DNA from: Klebsiella variicola
GTDB lineage: Bacteria > Pseudomonadota > Gammaproteobacteria > Enterobacterales > Enterobacteriaceae
Assembly (NCBI RefSeq): GCF_000828055.2
Contig: NZ_CP010523.2
Coordinates: 2,418,001-2,482,000 of the forward strand
Direction of reading: 5' to 3'
DNA: 64,000 bases
Shown: positions 1 through 10,456 of the stretch, one piece after another
Position numbering within the stretch: the stretch's first letter is position 1
How the letters are laid out: every line of letters begins with the position of its first letter
Notes under the pieces: generated by a model
Told to the model about the DNA's origin: nothing
Databases searched by the model: none
What the model saw: only the letters and a program-made list of their open reading frames with translations
Program-made: the position numbers and the translations under genes

Positions 1-515
1 TCGACCGGCTCGGCTACCGGGGCTTCCACCGGCGCAGCCTGCTGTTCGGCTTTACGCGCTTTGGCACGGGCGATGGCGGCTTCCACCGCGGCTTTACGCG
101 GGTCGACCGGCTCGGCGACCGGGGCTTCCACCGGCGCGACCTGCTGTTCGGCTTTACGCGCTTTGGCGCGGGCGATGGCGGCTTCCACCGCGGCTTTACG
201 CGGGTCGACCGGCTCGGCTACCGGGGCTTCCACCGGCGCAGCCTGCTGTTCGGCTTTACGCGCTTTGGCACGGGCGATGGCGGCTTCCACCGCGGCTTTA
301 CGCGGGTCGACCGGCTCGGCTACCGGGGCTTCCACCGGCGCGACCTGCTGTTCGGCTTTACGCGCTTTGGCGCGGGCGATGGCGGCTTCCACCGCGGCTT
401 TACGCGGGTCGACCGGCTCGGCTACCGGGGCTTCCACCGGCGCGGCCTGCTGTTCGGCTTTACGCGCTTTGGCGCGGGCGATAGCGGCTTCCACCGCCGC
501 CTTGCGTGGATCTGC
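1..515. repeat. 102-bp tandem repeat inside rsxC
   Basis: The motif cgatggcggcttccacc recurs with an exact 102-bp period (at 71, 173, 275 and 377, and as a variant at 479). This gives about five nearly identical units in the visible part, each encoding 34 residues of the RsxC C-terminal tail. Differences are a few third-position or Val/Ala changes. The array continues beyond base 1. Confidence 0.95.
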
Positions 516-2177
516 TGCGTCGGTCGACAGGGTTTCCACCGACACGGCCTGCTGCTGTGCCTTGCGTGCCCGGGCTTCGGCCTTCCGCGCTTCGCGTGCA
601 GCGATCGCCTCGCTGTTATCCGGTTTGGCGCCAGACTGAATCACGATCGGTTGCGCGGCATCACGCTGTTTGTCGCGTACCCGGGCGAGGGCGGCGTTAA
701 TCGCATCCTGATCTTTGGCAGCAGGCTGAACGGCGGCTTTTTTATGCCGTTCGGCGCGGGCGGCTTTTTCACGCTCCAGGCGCGCCTGTCGGGCTTCGAA
801 TCGCGCTTTAGCTTCTGCGGCGCGCTGCTCTTCCTGGCGAATCGCGCTGATCTCCGCTTTCTCCTGACGGAAGTACTGCACCAGCGGAATATTGCTTGGG
901 CAAACCCACGCGCAGGCGCCGCATTCTATGCAGTCCGCCAGATTGTGCGCGGTGGCTTTATCGTGCTGCTGGCCTTTGCTGAACCAGTACAGCTGCTGCG
1001 GCAGCAGATCGGCCGGACAGGCGTCGGCGCAGGCGCTGCAGCGAATGCAGCCTTTCTCTTCCTGCGGCTCGCCCATCTCGCTGGCGGAAGGCGCCAGCAG
1101 ACAGTTGGTGATCTTCACCACCGGGACATCCAGCCCCGGCAGGGTAAAGCCCATCAGCGGGCCGCCCATGATCACCATTGGCTCGGCGCTGGCGCAGAAG
1201 CCGGCGTCGTTAAGCAGATGGCGAACCGGTGTACCAAGGCGCGCCCAGACGTTGCCCGGCCGCGAGACCGCCTCGCCGGTCAGGGTGACCACGCGCTCCG
1301 TTAACGGCTCGCCGTCAATCACCGCGCGTTTTATCGCATAGGCCGTCCCCACGTTCTGCATCAGCACGCCAATATCCGACGAACGACCGCCGTGCGGTAC
1401 CTGCTTGCCGGTGAGAATTTGGGTAAGCTGCTTGGCCCCACCGGAGGGGTATTTAGTGGGGATCACGCGCAGCGAGATGCCATGGGCGTCGCAGAGCACC
1501 GCCCGCAGCATCGAAATGGCCTGCGGTTTATTGTCTTCAATGCCGATCAGCACTTCGTCAGGCTGCAGAATATGCGCGAGGATGCGGATCCCGTCGACAA
1601 TCTGCGCGGCGCAGTCCTGCATCAGGCGGTCGTCCGCCGTGATATAGGGTTCGCATTCGGCGGCGTTAATAATCAGCGTCTTAATTTTATCGCCGCCGCC
1701 GCGCAGTTTGCTGCCGGTGGGGAAACCGGCGCCGCCGAGGCCTGCGACGCCAAACTGATGAATGCGTTCGATAAGCGCTTCGCGCGTGCGGACCTGATAA
1801 TCACTCCAGCCATCGCGCTCAATCCAGCGGTCTTCGCCGTCGGCGTCAATGATCACGCTCATCTCCGCCAGCCCCGAAGGATGAGCGGTGGTGTGCGGGG
1901 CGATGGCGGTAACGGTACCGGAGGTCGGGGCGTGTACGGGCAGCATTCTTCCCCATCCGCGGGTCAACGGCTGGCCGCGCAGCACCCGATCGCCCACCTT
2001 GACGCACAGTTCGCCTTCGGCGCCAATATGCTGCTTGAGCGGAATGATAAGGCGCTGCGGCAGGGACACCTGGCGCAGTGGGGTACCGTTAGACTGGGTT
2101 TTCATTTCGGGCGGATGAATACCGCCGTTAAAATCCCAGACTTTATCTTTTCGGAAAGCGGAAAATAACTTAAACAT
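1..2177 (-). CDS. rsxC: RsxC, electron transport complex iron-sulfur subunit (partial, C-terminus beyond the left edge)
   Basis: The reading frame opens at ATG 2177 and stays open to base 1, so only the first 725 codons are visible. RsxC is the peripheral NADH/FMN and Fe-S subunit of the membrane Rsx (Rnf-like) complex, which in E. coli keeps SoxR reduced. Around residues 365-430 there are two ferredoxin-type Cys clusters ([12 protein letters not shown] and [12 protein letters not shown]). From about residue 435 the chain becomes Ala/Lys/Glu/Arg rich, and from about residue 555 it consists of near-identical 34-residue repeats (AKARKAEQQ...[13 protein letters not shown]). The E. coli protein is 740 aa; this one still repeats at residue 725, so it is probably longer. 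The start overlaps the rsxB end by 8 bp, implying translational coupling. Confidence 0.95.
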   Translation of the reverse strand, partial: MFKLFSAFRKDKVWDFNGGIHPPEMKTQSNGTPLRQVSLPQRLIIPLKQHIGAEGELCVKVGDRVLRGQPLTRGWGRMLPVHAPTSGTVTAIAPHTTAHPSGLAEMSVIIDADGEDRWIERDGWSDYQVRTREALIERIHQFGVAGLGGAGFPTGSKLRGGGDKIKTLIINAAECEPYITADDRLMQDCAAQIVDGIRILAHILQPDEVLIGIEDNKPQAISMLRAVLCDAHGISLRVIPTKYPSGGAKQLTQILTGKQVPHGGRSSDIGVLMQNVGTAYAIKRAVIDGEPLTERVVTLTGEAVSRPGNVWARLGTPVRHLLNDAGFCASAEPMVIMGGPLMGFTLPGLDVPVVKITNCLLAPSASEMGEPQEEKGCIRCSACADACPADLLPQQLYWFSKGQQHDKATAHNLADCIECGACAWVCPSNIPLVQYFRQEKAEISAIRQEEQRAAEAKARFEARQARLEREKAARAERHKKAAVQPAAKDQDAINAALARVRDKQRDAAQPIVIQSGAKPDNSEAIAAREARKAEARARKAQQQAVSVETLSTDAADPRKAAVEAAIARAKARKAEQQAAPVEAPVAEPVDPRKAAVEAAIARAKARKAEQQVAPVEAPVAEPVDPRKAAVEAAIARAKARKAEQQAAPVEAPVAEPVDPRKAAVEAAIARAKARKAEQQVAPVEAPVAEPVDPRKAAVEAAIARAKARKAEQQAAPVEAPVAEPV

Positions 2178-2748
2178 GTTGTTCCACAGGAATATTGCGC
2201 ACCGGGATCGCATGGAGATCCCATTTCCAGGTTTCCGGGGTGGTCGCCACCGGAACGAGCGAAATGCACTGGGTCGGGCAGGGGGCTACGCACAGATTAC
2301 AACCGGTGCACAGGTCGTTCATCACGGTATGCATGGCGCGGGTTGCCCCGACAATCGCATCCACCGGACACGCCTGGATGCATTTGGTGCAGCCAATGCA
2401 GTTCGGCTCGTCGATTACCGCGAGCATACGAACTGGCTCCGCCTCCTGTTCATCGCCATCGACCGGCTGCGGGTCGACGTTCAGTAAGGCGGCGATTTTT
2501 AACATTACGGCTTCGCCACCCGGCGCACAGCGGTTAATTTTTTCACCCTGGGCACCAACAGCTTCCGCATAGGGACGACAGCCGGGGTAGCCGCACTGCC
2601 CGCACTGGCTCTGCGGCAACAGTTCATCAATTTTTTCCACCACCGGGTCGTCCTGCACCGCGAAACGGCGGGAGGCATACCCCAGTATTAAGCCGAAAAT
2701 CAGCCCTAACAGGCTGATGGCGATCACGGCTATCCAGACTGCGCTCAT
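2170..2748 (-). CDS. rsxB: RsxB, electron transport complex Fe-S subunit
   Basis: RsxB is the polyferredoxin subunit of the Rsx/Rnf-type membrane complex. The 192-residue protein has an N-terminal membrane anchor (residues about 4-25), a Cys cluster of the form CGQCGYPGC near residues 49-57, and two 4Fe-4S ferredoxin motifs ([12 protein letters not shown] and [12 protein letters not shown]) in the second half. Length and sequence match E. coli RsxB. It lies between rsxA (1-bp overlap) and rsxC (8-bp overlap) on the same strand, so the three genes form a translationally coupled operon. Confidence 0.97.
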   Translation of the reverse strand: MSAVWIAVIAISLLGLIFGLILGYASRRFAVQDDPVVEKIDELLPQSQCGQCGYPGCRPYAEAVGAQGEKINRCAPGGEAVMLKIAALLNVDPQPVDGDEQEAEPVRMLAVIDEPNCIGCTKCIQACPVDAIVGATRAMHTVMNDLCTGCNLCVAPCPTQCISLVPVATTPETWKWDLHAIPVRNIPVEQHV

Positions 2749-3329
2749 TACAACTTCACCAAACCACTAAAGCCCATAAAGGCCAGAGACATTAAACCGG
2801 CGGTAATCAATGCGATGGCATTACCGCGAAACGGCGCGGGCACATCGGCCACCACCAGGCGTTCGCGGATCGCCGCGAACAGCACCATCACCAGCGAGAA
2901 ACCGACGGCGGCGGCAAAGCCGTACAGCGCGGACTGCAGGAAATTGTGCCCCAGATTAATATTCAGCAGCGCCACCCCGAGTACGGCACAGTTGGTGGTG
3001 ATCAGCGGCAGAAAAATACCCAGCAGGCGATAGAGCGCCGGGCTGGTTTTACGCACGACCATTTCAGTGAACTGAACCACCACGGCGATGACCAGAATAA
3101 AGGCCAGCGTGCGTAAATAGACCAGATTTAAGGGGATAAGGATCCAGGTATCAATCAGCCAGGCGCAAATAGAGGCCAGCGTCATCACGAAGGTGGTGGC
3201 AAGCCCCATCCCCATTGCGGTTTCCAGCTTTTTGGAAACCCCCATAAACGGGCACAGACCAAGAAACTTCACCAGAACGAAGTTATTGACCAGGACTGTA
3301 CCAATAAAGAGCAGTAAATAATCAGCCAT
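2748..3329 (-). CDS. rsxA: RsxA, electron transport complex integral membrane subunit
   Basis: The 193-residue protein has six predicted membrane helices and is almost identical to E. coli RsxA (for example [19 protein letters not shown] near the N-terminus and [13 protein letters not shown] at the C-terminus). RsxA is one of the NqrE/RnfA-type membrane subunits of the complex. I chose the second of two adjacent ATG codons (3329) because it gives the family length of 193 aa; the upstream ATG at 3332 would add one Met. It is the first gene of rsxABC in this window and ends by sharing one base with rsxB. Confidence 0.97.
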
Positions 3330-3407
3330 CATGCGACCTGAAACGAAAAAAAGCCGCTTATTATCGAATAAAACGATACCGGCGACAACAGGTTAAGTGT
3401 GGGGTTA

Positions 3408-3848
3408 TTACGGATGAACAAAGGTCCGTTTTACCCGCTGGGAACGGCGAAAATAGGGCGCCAGGAGCGCGGCAGCCAAGAGTGGAAACAGCAGCTGGCG
3501 CAAAGCAAGGACATCCGAGACGGGAGAGAAGGCAAATGCCTTTATCGCCAGCAGCAGGGTGATGAGCAGCCAGATAATATAGTGCTTAGGGACCAGCGAG
3601 CGCCGCTTAAAGAACGCGATGGTCAGCCAGAGCGTGTAATACCACATGGCGACGGCAAACAGCAGCGAAGCGAGCCACAGCGCCAGATGTCCGGTGCTCA
3701 TGGCGCGGAGCAGGGCATACGTCTGCGTCGACATGAGAGCATTAGCAAAAAACAGCAGCGATAAGGAGGCGCTCAGCAGCGCCACCAGCAACCAGGCCAG
3801 CGGTGCCAGCAGCCATCCGCCAATGCGTTCTGCAGATTGAGACGTCAT
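3408..3848 (-). CDS. ydgK: YdgK, DUF2569 inner membrane protein
   Basis: A 146-residue hydrophobic protein with about four transmembrane segments (residues about 11-36, 52-78, 88-108 and 116-132) and a basic C-terminus. It is recognised as YdgK from its sequence and from its place between cnu and rsxA, the same order as in E. coli. The function is unknown. It lies 78 bp upstream of rsxA on the same strand and could share a transcript, but the gap leaves room for a separate rsx promoter. Confidence 0.85.
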   Translation of the reverse strand: MTSQSAERIGGWLLAPLAWLLVALLSASLSLLFFANALMSTQTYALLRAMSTGHLALWLASLLFAVAMWYYTLWLTIAFFKRRSLVPKHYIIWLLITLLLAIKAFAFSPVSDVLALRQLLFPLLAAALLAPYFRRSQRVKRTFVHP

Positions 3849-3923
3849 GTTACTCCCCTATTCAACGCCAGTAATGAAAATCAGGCCGGGAAGTATAAGC
3901 AACTGGCGTGAAGGATGACAGCC

Positions 3924-4139
3924 TTACTGCACGAATCGCCAAACGGATTTAGGCACCTGGCCCACATCGAACAATTTACCACCGGAGACCAGCTCTGCCC
4001 GGCGGTGGTCGGCCGCACGATACATATTCACGATCTCTTCGGTGTCGGTCAGGGAGTAGTTAAGGTGATCAAATAGTTTTTCAAGACTTTCGAGCGAACT
4101 GATTTTGCGGAATTTTAATAAATAGTCCAGAACGGTCAT
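3924..4139 (-). CDS. cnu: Cnu (YdgT), Hha-family H-NS co-regulator
   Basis: Cnu is a 71-residue Hha/YmoA-like protein that binds H-NS/StpA and, in E. coli, an oriC site. The sequence [19 protein letters not shown]...SVWRFVQ matches E. coli Cnu almost throughout and has the same length. The open frame extends upstream to 4208, but the start at 4139 reproduces the family N-terminus, so the extra residues are rejected. It lies 75 bp upstream of ydgK on the same strand, in conserved order with rsxABC. Confidence 0.93.
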   Translation of the reverse strand: MTVLDYLLKFRKISSLESLEKLFDHLNYSLTDTEEIVNMYRAADHRRAELVSGGKLFDVGQVPKSVWRFVQ

Positions 4140-4317
4140 TTTCGTATCCATTTTATAATCGGAATAATTATGTTGAATATTATCAGCATTCACTAAACCT
4201 ACTCTCAACCAACGGCGCCTTCTGAATGGGGCCGGGTGGAATGATTCAGGTTATATAAACCCATGACAAGGGGCGAGAGCCGACCTTGAAGAGCAGGGAG
4301 AAGTTTAAGAATATTCT

Positions 4318-4347
4318 AAAACCAGACCGGGCGCCGAATGGCGCCCG
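4318..4347 (-). terminator. Intrinsic terminator after the 6-phospho-beta-glucosidase gene
   Basis: An 8-bp GC stem (CGGGCGCC and GGCGCCCG, 4328-4335 and 4340-4347) with a GAAT loop, followed on the minus strand by a short U run (4318-4321). It lies just past the stop codon at 4358. Confidence 0.7.
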
Positions 4348-4357
4348 CAAGAGAAGA

Positions 4358-5764
<1,407 letters not shown>

Positions 5765-5779
5765 TCAAAGCAAGGATAG

Positions 5780-5812
5780 CTGTGCAACCGGTTTCTGAAA
5801 CCGGTTGCACAG
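5780..5812. promoter_or_regulatory. 33-bp perfect palindrome, two overlapping LacI/AscG-like operator half-units
   Basis: Perfect dyad centred on T5796. It contains two copies of an AACCGGTT core in LacI-family context (TGCAACCGGTTTCT and TGAAACCGGTTGCA). The second resembles the TGAAACCGGTTTCA operator known for E. coli AscG, which controls a beta-glucoside PTS and 6-phospho-beta-glucosidase. It ends 52 bp upstream of the GH1 start and overlaps a possible -35 element. A role as a blr terminator is unlikely because the dyad leaves almost no loop and no U run follows. Confidence 0.65.
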
Positions 5813-5843
5813 TTGCGAGGCGGGTCACTGTTTCACGGCGGCG

Positions 5844-5981
5844 CTACTTTGTCTGCACCACATCCGCTGGCGGTGGCGACTGGTAGTTATCAATATGGTG
5901 GGCGATAACCAAAAGCAGTGCGGAAATCCCAAAAACAATCCAGCCAATAAGTTCTACAATACGGGTAAAAACAGTCGTCAT
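5844..5981 (-). CDS. blr: Blr, small divisome-associated membrane protein
   Basis: A 45-residue ORF (ATG 5981, TAG 5844-5846) reading MTTVFTRIVELIGWIV... and ending PPADVVQTK. It resembles E. coli Blr (41 aa) in the first segment (RxIELxGWIV), a single membrane helix at residues about 8-28, and the following HHIDNYQ motif. Blr is known as a small inner membrane protein linked to cell division and beta-lactam tolerance. The position between cnu and ydgJ matches E. coli, apart from the inserted GH1 gene. Confidence 0.88.
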   Translation of the reverse strand: MTTVFTRIVELIGWIVFGISALLLVIAHHIDNYQSPPPADVVQTK

Positions 5982-6171
5982 AACACTTCAGTATCCTTTG
6001 AACACAGTGGGAAATGTTACTCCAAGGTCAGCAGATCACAAGGGGTATCTGTCTGATTTTGCACGCATGCGGGAAAACAGCTGTGAATCAAATGATAAAT
6101 TTTGCTCATTGTTTGTAAGATTATTCTCATCTACGCGATATTGACATTAGCTGAATAAGTGAGGCGGTAAC

Positions 6172-7212
6172 ATGAGTGACGCGATCCGGGTAGGGCTGAT
6201 AGGCTACGGTTACGCCAGCAAAACGTTTCACGCGCCGCTGATCGGCGGCACGCCGGGCATGGCGCTGACGAGGGTCTCCAGCAGCGAGGCCGGCAAAGTC
6301 CATGCCGACTGGCCGGGGGTCAGGGTGGTGAGTGCGGCAAAGGACTTGCTCAACGATCCTGATATTGATCTGGTGGTCATCGCCACCCCGAACGATACCC
6401 ACTTTCCGCTGGCGAAAGCGGCGCTGGAAGCGGGCAAACATGTGGTGGTGGATAAACCCTTTACCGTGACACTGTCACAAGCACGCGAGCTGGAGAGTCT
6501 GGCGAAGCATTGCGGCCGGGTGCTGTCGGTGTTTCATAACCGCCGCTGGGACAGTGACTTCTTAACCGTCAGGGCGTTAATTAACGAAGGTCAGCTGGGG
6601 GAAGTGTGTTACTTTGAGTCGCATTTCGATCGCTTCCGCCCCCAGGTGCGTCAGCGCTGGCGTGAGCAGGGTGGTCCCGGAAGTGGCATTTGGTACGATC
6701 TGGGGCCACATCTGCTCGATCAAGCGGTGGTGCTCTTTGGCCTGCCGGTGAGTATCACAGTCGATCTCGCTCAACTTCGCCCCGGCGCGCAATCCACCGA
6801 CTATTTTCATGCCGTGCTGGCCTATCCCCAGCGGCGGGTGGTGCTGCATGGCACATTGCTCGCTGCGGCGGAGAGCGCGCGCTTTATCGTCCACGGCTCG
6901 CGGGCCAGCTATATTAAGTTCGGCCTTGATCCTCAGGAGGAACGGCTAAAAAACGGTGAACGACTGCCGCAGGAGGACTGGGGGTATGATATGCGCGACG
7001 GTACTCTGACCCGCGCCGAAGGCGACGAACGAAGCGAGGAGACATGGCTGACGCTGCCGGGCAACTATCCCGCCTACTATGCCGCCATTCGCGATGCGCT
7101 TAACGGGGAGGGAGAAAACCCGGTCCCGGCCAGCGAGGCGATTCAGATCATGACGTTGATTGAGCTGGGTATCGAGTCGGCCAGACATCGCGCCACGCTC
7201 AGCCTGGTGTGA
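6172..7212 (+). CDS. ydgJ: YdgJ, Gfo/Idh/MocA-family NAD(P)-dependent oxidoreductase
   Basis: A 346-residue two-domain oxidoreductase: N-terminal Rossmann fold with the dinucleotide motif GLIGYGYASKTFH (residues about 8-20), the conserved VVDKPFT segment (about 97-103, containing the family Lys-Pro), and a C-terminal alpha/beta substrate domain. The length matches E. coli YdgJ. The substrate is unknown; family members act on sugars, inositols or similar polyols. It is convergent with add, and the order blr-ydgJ-add is conserved. Confidence 0.92.
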   Translation: MSDAIRVGLIGYGYASKTFHAPLIGGTPGMALTRVSSSEAGKVHADWPGVRVVSAAKDLLNDPDIDLVVIATPNDTHFPLAKAALEAGKHVVVDKPFTVTLSQARELESLAKHCGRVLSVFHNRRWDSDFLTVRALINEGQLGEVCYFESHFDRFRPQVRQRWREQGGPGSGIWYDLGPHLLDQAVVLFGLPVSITVDLAQLRPGAQSTDYFHAVLAYPQRRVVLHGTLLAAAESARFIVHGSRASYIKFGLDPQEERLKNGERLPQEDWGYDMRDGTLTRAEGDERSEETWLTLPGNYPAYYAAIRDALNGEGENPVPASEAIQIMTLIELGIESARHRATLSLV

Positions 7213-7218
7213 GGGGGA

Positions 7219-7241
7219 GCCCGGCAGCGCTGCCGCCGGGC
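7219..7241. terminator. Hairpin between convergent ydgJ and add
   Basis: GCCCGGC (7219-7225) pairs with GCCGGGC (7235-7241); the sequence between them can itself form a 12-bp dyad. No clear U run follows on either strand, so the assignment as a shared terminator rests mainly on position between two convergent stop codons. Confidence 0.45.
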
Positions 7242-7247
7242 CGGTGA

Positions 7248-8249
7248 TCAACCTTTCGCCACCCGCTGAATGAGAGCGGCTTTTTCCTGTTCGCTCAGAA
7301 ACGCCTGGGTCAGACCGTTGATCTGTGCCTGACGGATCTGCTCCCGGCTCAGGCCCGCCGCCGGCGCCGCCACGGTGTACTCGTGAATGATATCGACGCC
7401 CTGCACCGCCGGATCGTCAGTGTTGAGGCTCGCCAGCACGCCGTGCTCAAGGAACTGCTTCAGTGGATGCTGGGCCAGCGAAGCCACGGTGCTGGTTTGC
7501 ACATTCGAGGTCAGGCACGATTCAATGCCGATCTGATGTTCGGCCAGGTAGTCCATCAGGGCCGGATCCTCTACCGCTTTGACCCCATGACCGATGCGCT
7601 CCGCGCCCAGCTCGCGGATGGCCTGCCAGATACTTTCCGGTCCGGCCGCTTCGCCAGCGTGGACGGTAATATGCCAGCCAGCGTCGCGGGCCTGATTAAA
7701 ATGGTTGAGGAACAGCGCGCCCGGGAAGCCCAGCTCATCACCGGCCAGATCCAGCGCGGTGATGCCCTCGCGGTGGGCGAGCAGCGCCGCCAGCTCTTCC
7801 TGACAGGCCGCTTCACCGAAGGTGCGGCTCAGAATGCCGATCAGGCGGGCGTCGACCTGAAAATCGCGGCTGCCTTCACGTACGCCCGCGATCACTGCCT
7901 CTACTACGCCGTCGACAGGAAGCTGGTGGGTCATCGCCATATAGCGGGGAGAGAAGCGCAGCTCAACGTAGTGCAGGCCATTGCGCGCGGCGTCTTCGAC
8001 GTTCTCGTATGCCACGCGACGGCAGGCTTCCAGTGAGGCAAGGACTTTTACCCCCCAGTCGAGCTTGGCAAGAAAACTGACCAGATCGGGCTCAAGGCTG
8101 GTGACCTGGACGTGGGGACGCAGCGTGTCGAGGGTGGAAGCGGGAAGGGCGATATTAAACTCGCGGCCAAGATCGAGGATGGTTTGGGCCCGGATGTTAC
8201 CGTCAAGGTGGCGGTGAATGTCGGTTAATGGCAATGAAGAATCAATCAT
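7248..8249 (-). CDS. add: Adenosine deaminase
   Basis: Hydrolytic deamination of (deoxy)adenosine to (deoxy)inosine in purine salvage. The 333-residue protein shows the zinc ligands His12 and His14 (IHRHLDGN), His197 (VHAGEA) and Asp278 (LNTDDP), with catalytic Glu200 and His221 (IGHGV), the same numbering as the E. coli enzyme. It is convergent with ydgJ. The 157 bp upstream to the next gene hold its promoter; no further gene is visible there. Confidence 0.97.
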   Translation of the reverse strand: MIDSSLPLTDIHRHLDGNIRAQTILDLGREFNIALPASTLDTLRPHVQVTSLEPDLVSFLAKLDWGVKVLASLEACRRVAYENVEDAARNGLHYVELRFSPRYMAMTHQLPVDGVVEAVIAGVREGSRDFQVDARLIGILSRTFGEAACQEELAALLAHREGITALDLAGDELGFPGALFLNHFNQARDAGWHITVHAGEAAGPESIWQAIRELGAERIGHGVKAVEDPALMDYLAEHQIGIESCLTSNVQTSTVASLAQHPLKQFLEHGVLASLNTDDPAVQGVDIIHEYTVAAPAAGLSREQIRQAQINGLTQAFLSEQEKAALIQRVAKG

Positions 8250-8406
8250 GGTCGCACTCTTTTTTTAGTTAAAGTGCACGTCATTATACAACATGTACAT
8301 AACTGTTTAAAAGCATTGAAAAAATCCATTCGATACAAACAGCTGGGGCTTCTCTGGTCACTTTTCCGCTCTTTTTCGCTGCGCCATTTTACAGCGAGCA
8401 CGACGT

Positions 8407-9618
8407 TCATGATTGACGCGATCCTGACCAGACCAGAAAAGCACAGGCGCTGACCGCGGCGCCGGCAAGGCAAACCGCCTGCCATCCCCAGTGAGAATAG
8501 AGCTGGGTGGCGACGATAGCGCCTGCCGCGCTGCCCAGCGAATAAAAACACATGTAAGCCCCAACCAGGCGGCTTGCCGCTGCAGGCCTGGCGGCAATAA
8601 TCAGACTCTGGTTGGTGACATGAACGGCCTGCACCGCAAAGTCCAGTGCGATAACGCCCGCTATCAGCCAGAGCAGAGAGGTTTCGGCACAGGCGATAGG
8701 CAGCCAGGAGAGCGCCAGCAGCGCCAGCGCCAGGCCGGTCGTGCGCTGCGCCCATCCCTGGTCAGCCCATCTGCCCGCCCTTGAGGCGGCCAGCACGCCA
8801 GCGATGCCGGCTAAGCCAAACATCCCTGTCTGGGTGTGCGACAGGGAAAGAGCGGTGAGCGGCATGACCATGGTCGTCCACAGCATGCTGAAAGCGGCGA
8901 AGATCAGCAGCGCCAGGATCCCGCGCTTTCTCAGTTGCGGTTCAGTGAGATACAGCTGAAAAACTGACTTCAGTAAGGATAGATAAGTGGGCTTTTGCGG
9001 CTGCGGCGGGGGCGAAGGCATGACTTTCCAGACGACGCCGGCAATCAACAACATCAGACAGGCAGCCGTGAGATAAACGGCTCGCCAGCCGGCGATATCA
9101 GCGATCGCCCCTGATATAAAACGAGATAACAGAATGCCTGAAACAATGCCGCTGGTCAGGGTACCTACCGCCTGGCCTCGTTTCTGCGGCGTCGCCAGTA
9201 TCGCCACCCACGCCACCATCAACTGCACCACCACGGCCATCAGCCCGACGATCAGCATGGCACCCAGCAGGATCGCGATATTAGGGGATAACCCTGCCAC
9301 GACTAACGCCGCCACTGACAGCAACAGCTGAGTCAACACCACGTATTTACGGTTCAACCAGTCCCCGAGCGGAACCAGGAACAGCAAACCAATGGCATAG
9401 CCCGCCTGCGTTGCCGTGACGACGCTGCCAATCATACCGGGCGACACCTTCAGGCTGACCGCCATCGAGTCGAGTAAAGGCTGAGCTGAATAAACGTTGG
9501 CTACCGCCAGCGCGCAGGTCAATGAAAACAGCGCCGTTATCCCCGCGGTCAGCATCGTGACAGGGGCGGACGCGGTCGGGATCTTGTGCTCGGTACACAA
9601 ACTTGCCTTGCATTTCAT
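8407..9618 (-). CDS. Major facilitator superfamily transporter, 12-TM drug/metabolite exporter type
   Basis: A 403-residue membrane protein with about twelve hydrophobic segments and the MFS loop 2-3 motif (GDWLNRKYVVL, residues about 84-94). The N-terminal 20 residues are polar and the membrane part begins near TMLTAGITALFSL. It is divergent from a HxlR-type regulator at 9750, an arrangement common for exporters induced by the compound sensed by the regulator. The substrate cannot be read from the sequence. The ATG at 9618 is followed directly by MKCK; the ribosome-binding site is weak. Confidence 0.8.
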   Translation of the reverse strand: MKCKASLCTEHKIPTASAPVTMLTAGITALFSLTCALAVANVYSAQPLLDSMAVSLKVSPGMIGSVVTATQAGYAIGLLFLVPLGDWLNRKYVVLTQLLLSVAALVVAGLSPNIAILLGAMLIVGLMAVVVQLMVAWVAILATPQKRGQAVGTLTSGIVSGILLSRFISGAIADIAGWRAVYLTAACLMLLIAGVVWKVMPSPPPQPQKPTYLSLLKSVFQLYLTEPQLRKRGILALLIFAAFSMLWTTMVMPLTALSLSHTQTGMFGLAGIAGVLAASRAGRWADQGWAQRTTGLALALLALSWLPIACAETSLLWLIAGVIALDFAVQAVHVTNQSLIIAARPAAASRLVGAYMCFYSLGSAAGAIVATQLYSHWGWQAVCLAGAAVSACAFLVWSGSRQS

Positions 9619-9645
9619 AAGAGGCCTGCACTCTGGTTGCTTTTT

Positions 9646-9670
9646 AAAACTAGTATGCTTATAAAACTAG
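9646..9670. promoter_or_regulatory. Direct repeat of AAAACTAG between the MFS and HxlR genes
   Basis: Two identical octamers (9646-9653 and 9663-9670) spaced 17 bp start-to-start lie in the 131-bp divergent region. The spacing and position fit binding of a dimeric regulator, presumably the HxlR protein encoded downstream; this is inference from layout only. Confidence 0.35.
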
Positions 9671-9749
9671 CCATAGTGGTTTTCTTTTGCAACTGCTACG
9701 AGGGGAGATTAAGCTGGCAACAGCAGACTGATAGACGGAGAGCACGCAG

Positions 9750-10214
9750 ATGGCGAAACAGGAATCACTCAGAACCAGTGAATGTCCGGTGGCAAGAACG
9801 CTGGAATCAATTGGAGAACGCTGGTGCCTGATGATTATTCGCGAGGCATTTGACGATGTGCGGCGATTCAGCGAGTTTCAAAAGAATCTAGGGCTGGCCA
9901 AAAATATCCTTGCCTCGCGGCTGAAGCACCTGGTCGATATCGGTATTTTCGCGATTTTACCGGCATCGGATGGCAGCGCCTACAAGGAATACGTCCTGAC
10001 TGAAAAGGGGAGATCTGTGTTTCCCATTGTTGTGGCGATGCGGCAATGGGGAGAGCGTTATATGTTTGATCAGGGGGAAACCTATTCTGTCCTGCTGGAT
10101 AACGAACACGGTCAGCCGCTTCAGTATCTGGATGTGCGTTCCGCTCAGGGGGATAAACTGCAACCAGGCGACTGCCATCGCCGGCGCGTAGTGTCGGATA
10201 TCAGCGGCGAATGA
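9750..10214 (+). CDS. HxlR-family transcriptional regulator
   Basis: A 154-residue protein with the HxlR winged-helix domain over residues about 10-100: the characteristic ECPVARTLESIGERWCLMII start with Cys12, then RRFSEFQKNLG and ILASRLKHLVDIGI. HxlR proteins often sense aldehydes, quinones or thiol stress through a Cys near the N-terminus, as in this position. Divergent from an MFS transporter, which is its most likely target. The C-terminal 50 residues carry an extra beta-rich tail that is common in enterobacterial members. Confidence 0.85.
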   Translation: MAKQESLRTSECPVARTLESIGERWCLMIIREAFDDVRRFSEFQKNLGLAKNILASRLKHLVDIGIFAILPASDGSAYKEYVLTEKGRSVFPIVVAMRQWGERYMFDQGETYSVLLDNEHGQPLQYLDVRSAQGDKLQPGDCHRRRVVSDISGE

Positions 10215-10456
10215 AGGTCTGAAGGGGAGCGCGATCCCTGCAAGAGTACGAGCGTACCACTAAGTGGTCCTGGAACCATCCTGACGTCTCTTTTCGTGGC
10301 GGCTCCTGATGGCACCCCCAGGACGCCGCGACAGGCGAGCCTCCGTCCGCCGCAGAATGCTGTGCATAATCATTTGCATTTATATTTTATTTGAATGTAT
10401 TCATGTTACATATTAAATTCTGCTTACTTTATCGACGATGAGGCAAGGATGCGGAT

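Noticed and set aside
1-515. Regular repeats that could suggest a CRISPR array.
   Set aside because: The whole 102-bp unit is repeated with no variable spacers, and it lies in frame inside rsxC.
61-639. A 192-codon plus-strand frame made of Ala/Thr/Ser-rich repeats.
   Set aside because: It is the antisense reading of the rsxC 102-bp repeats, and its repetitive composition comes from that gene.
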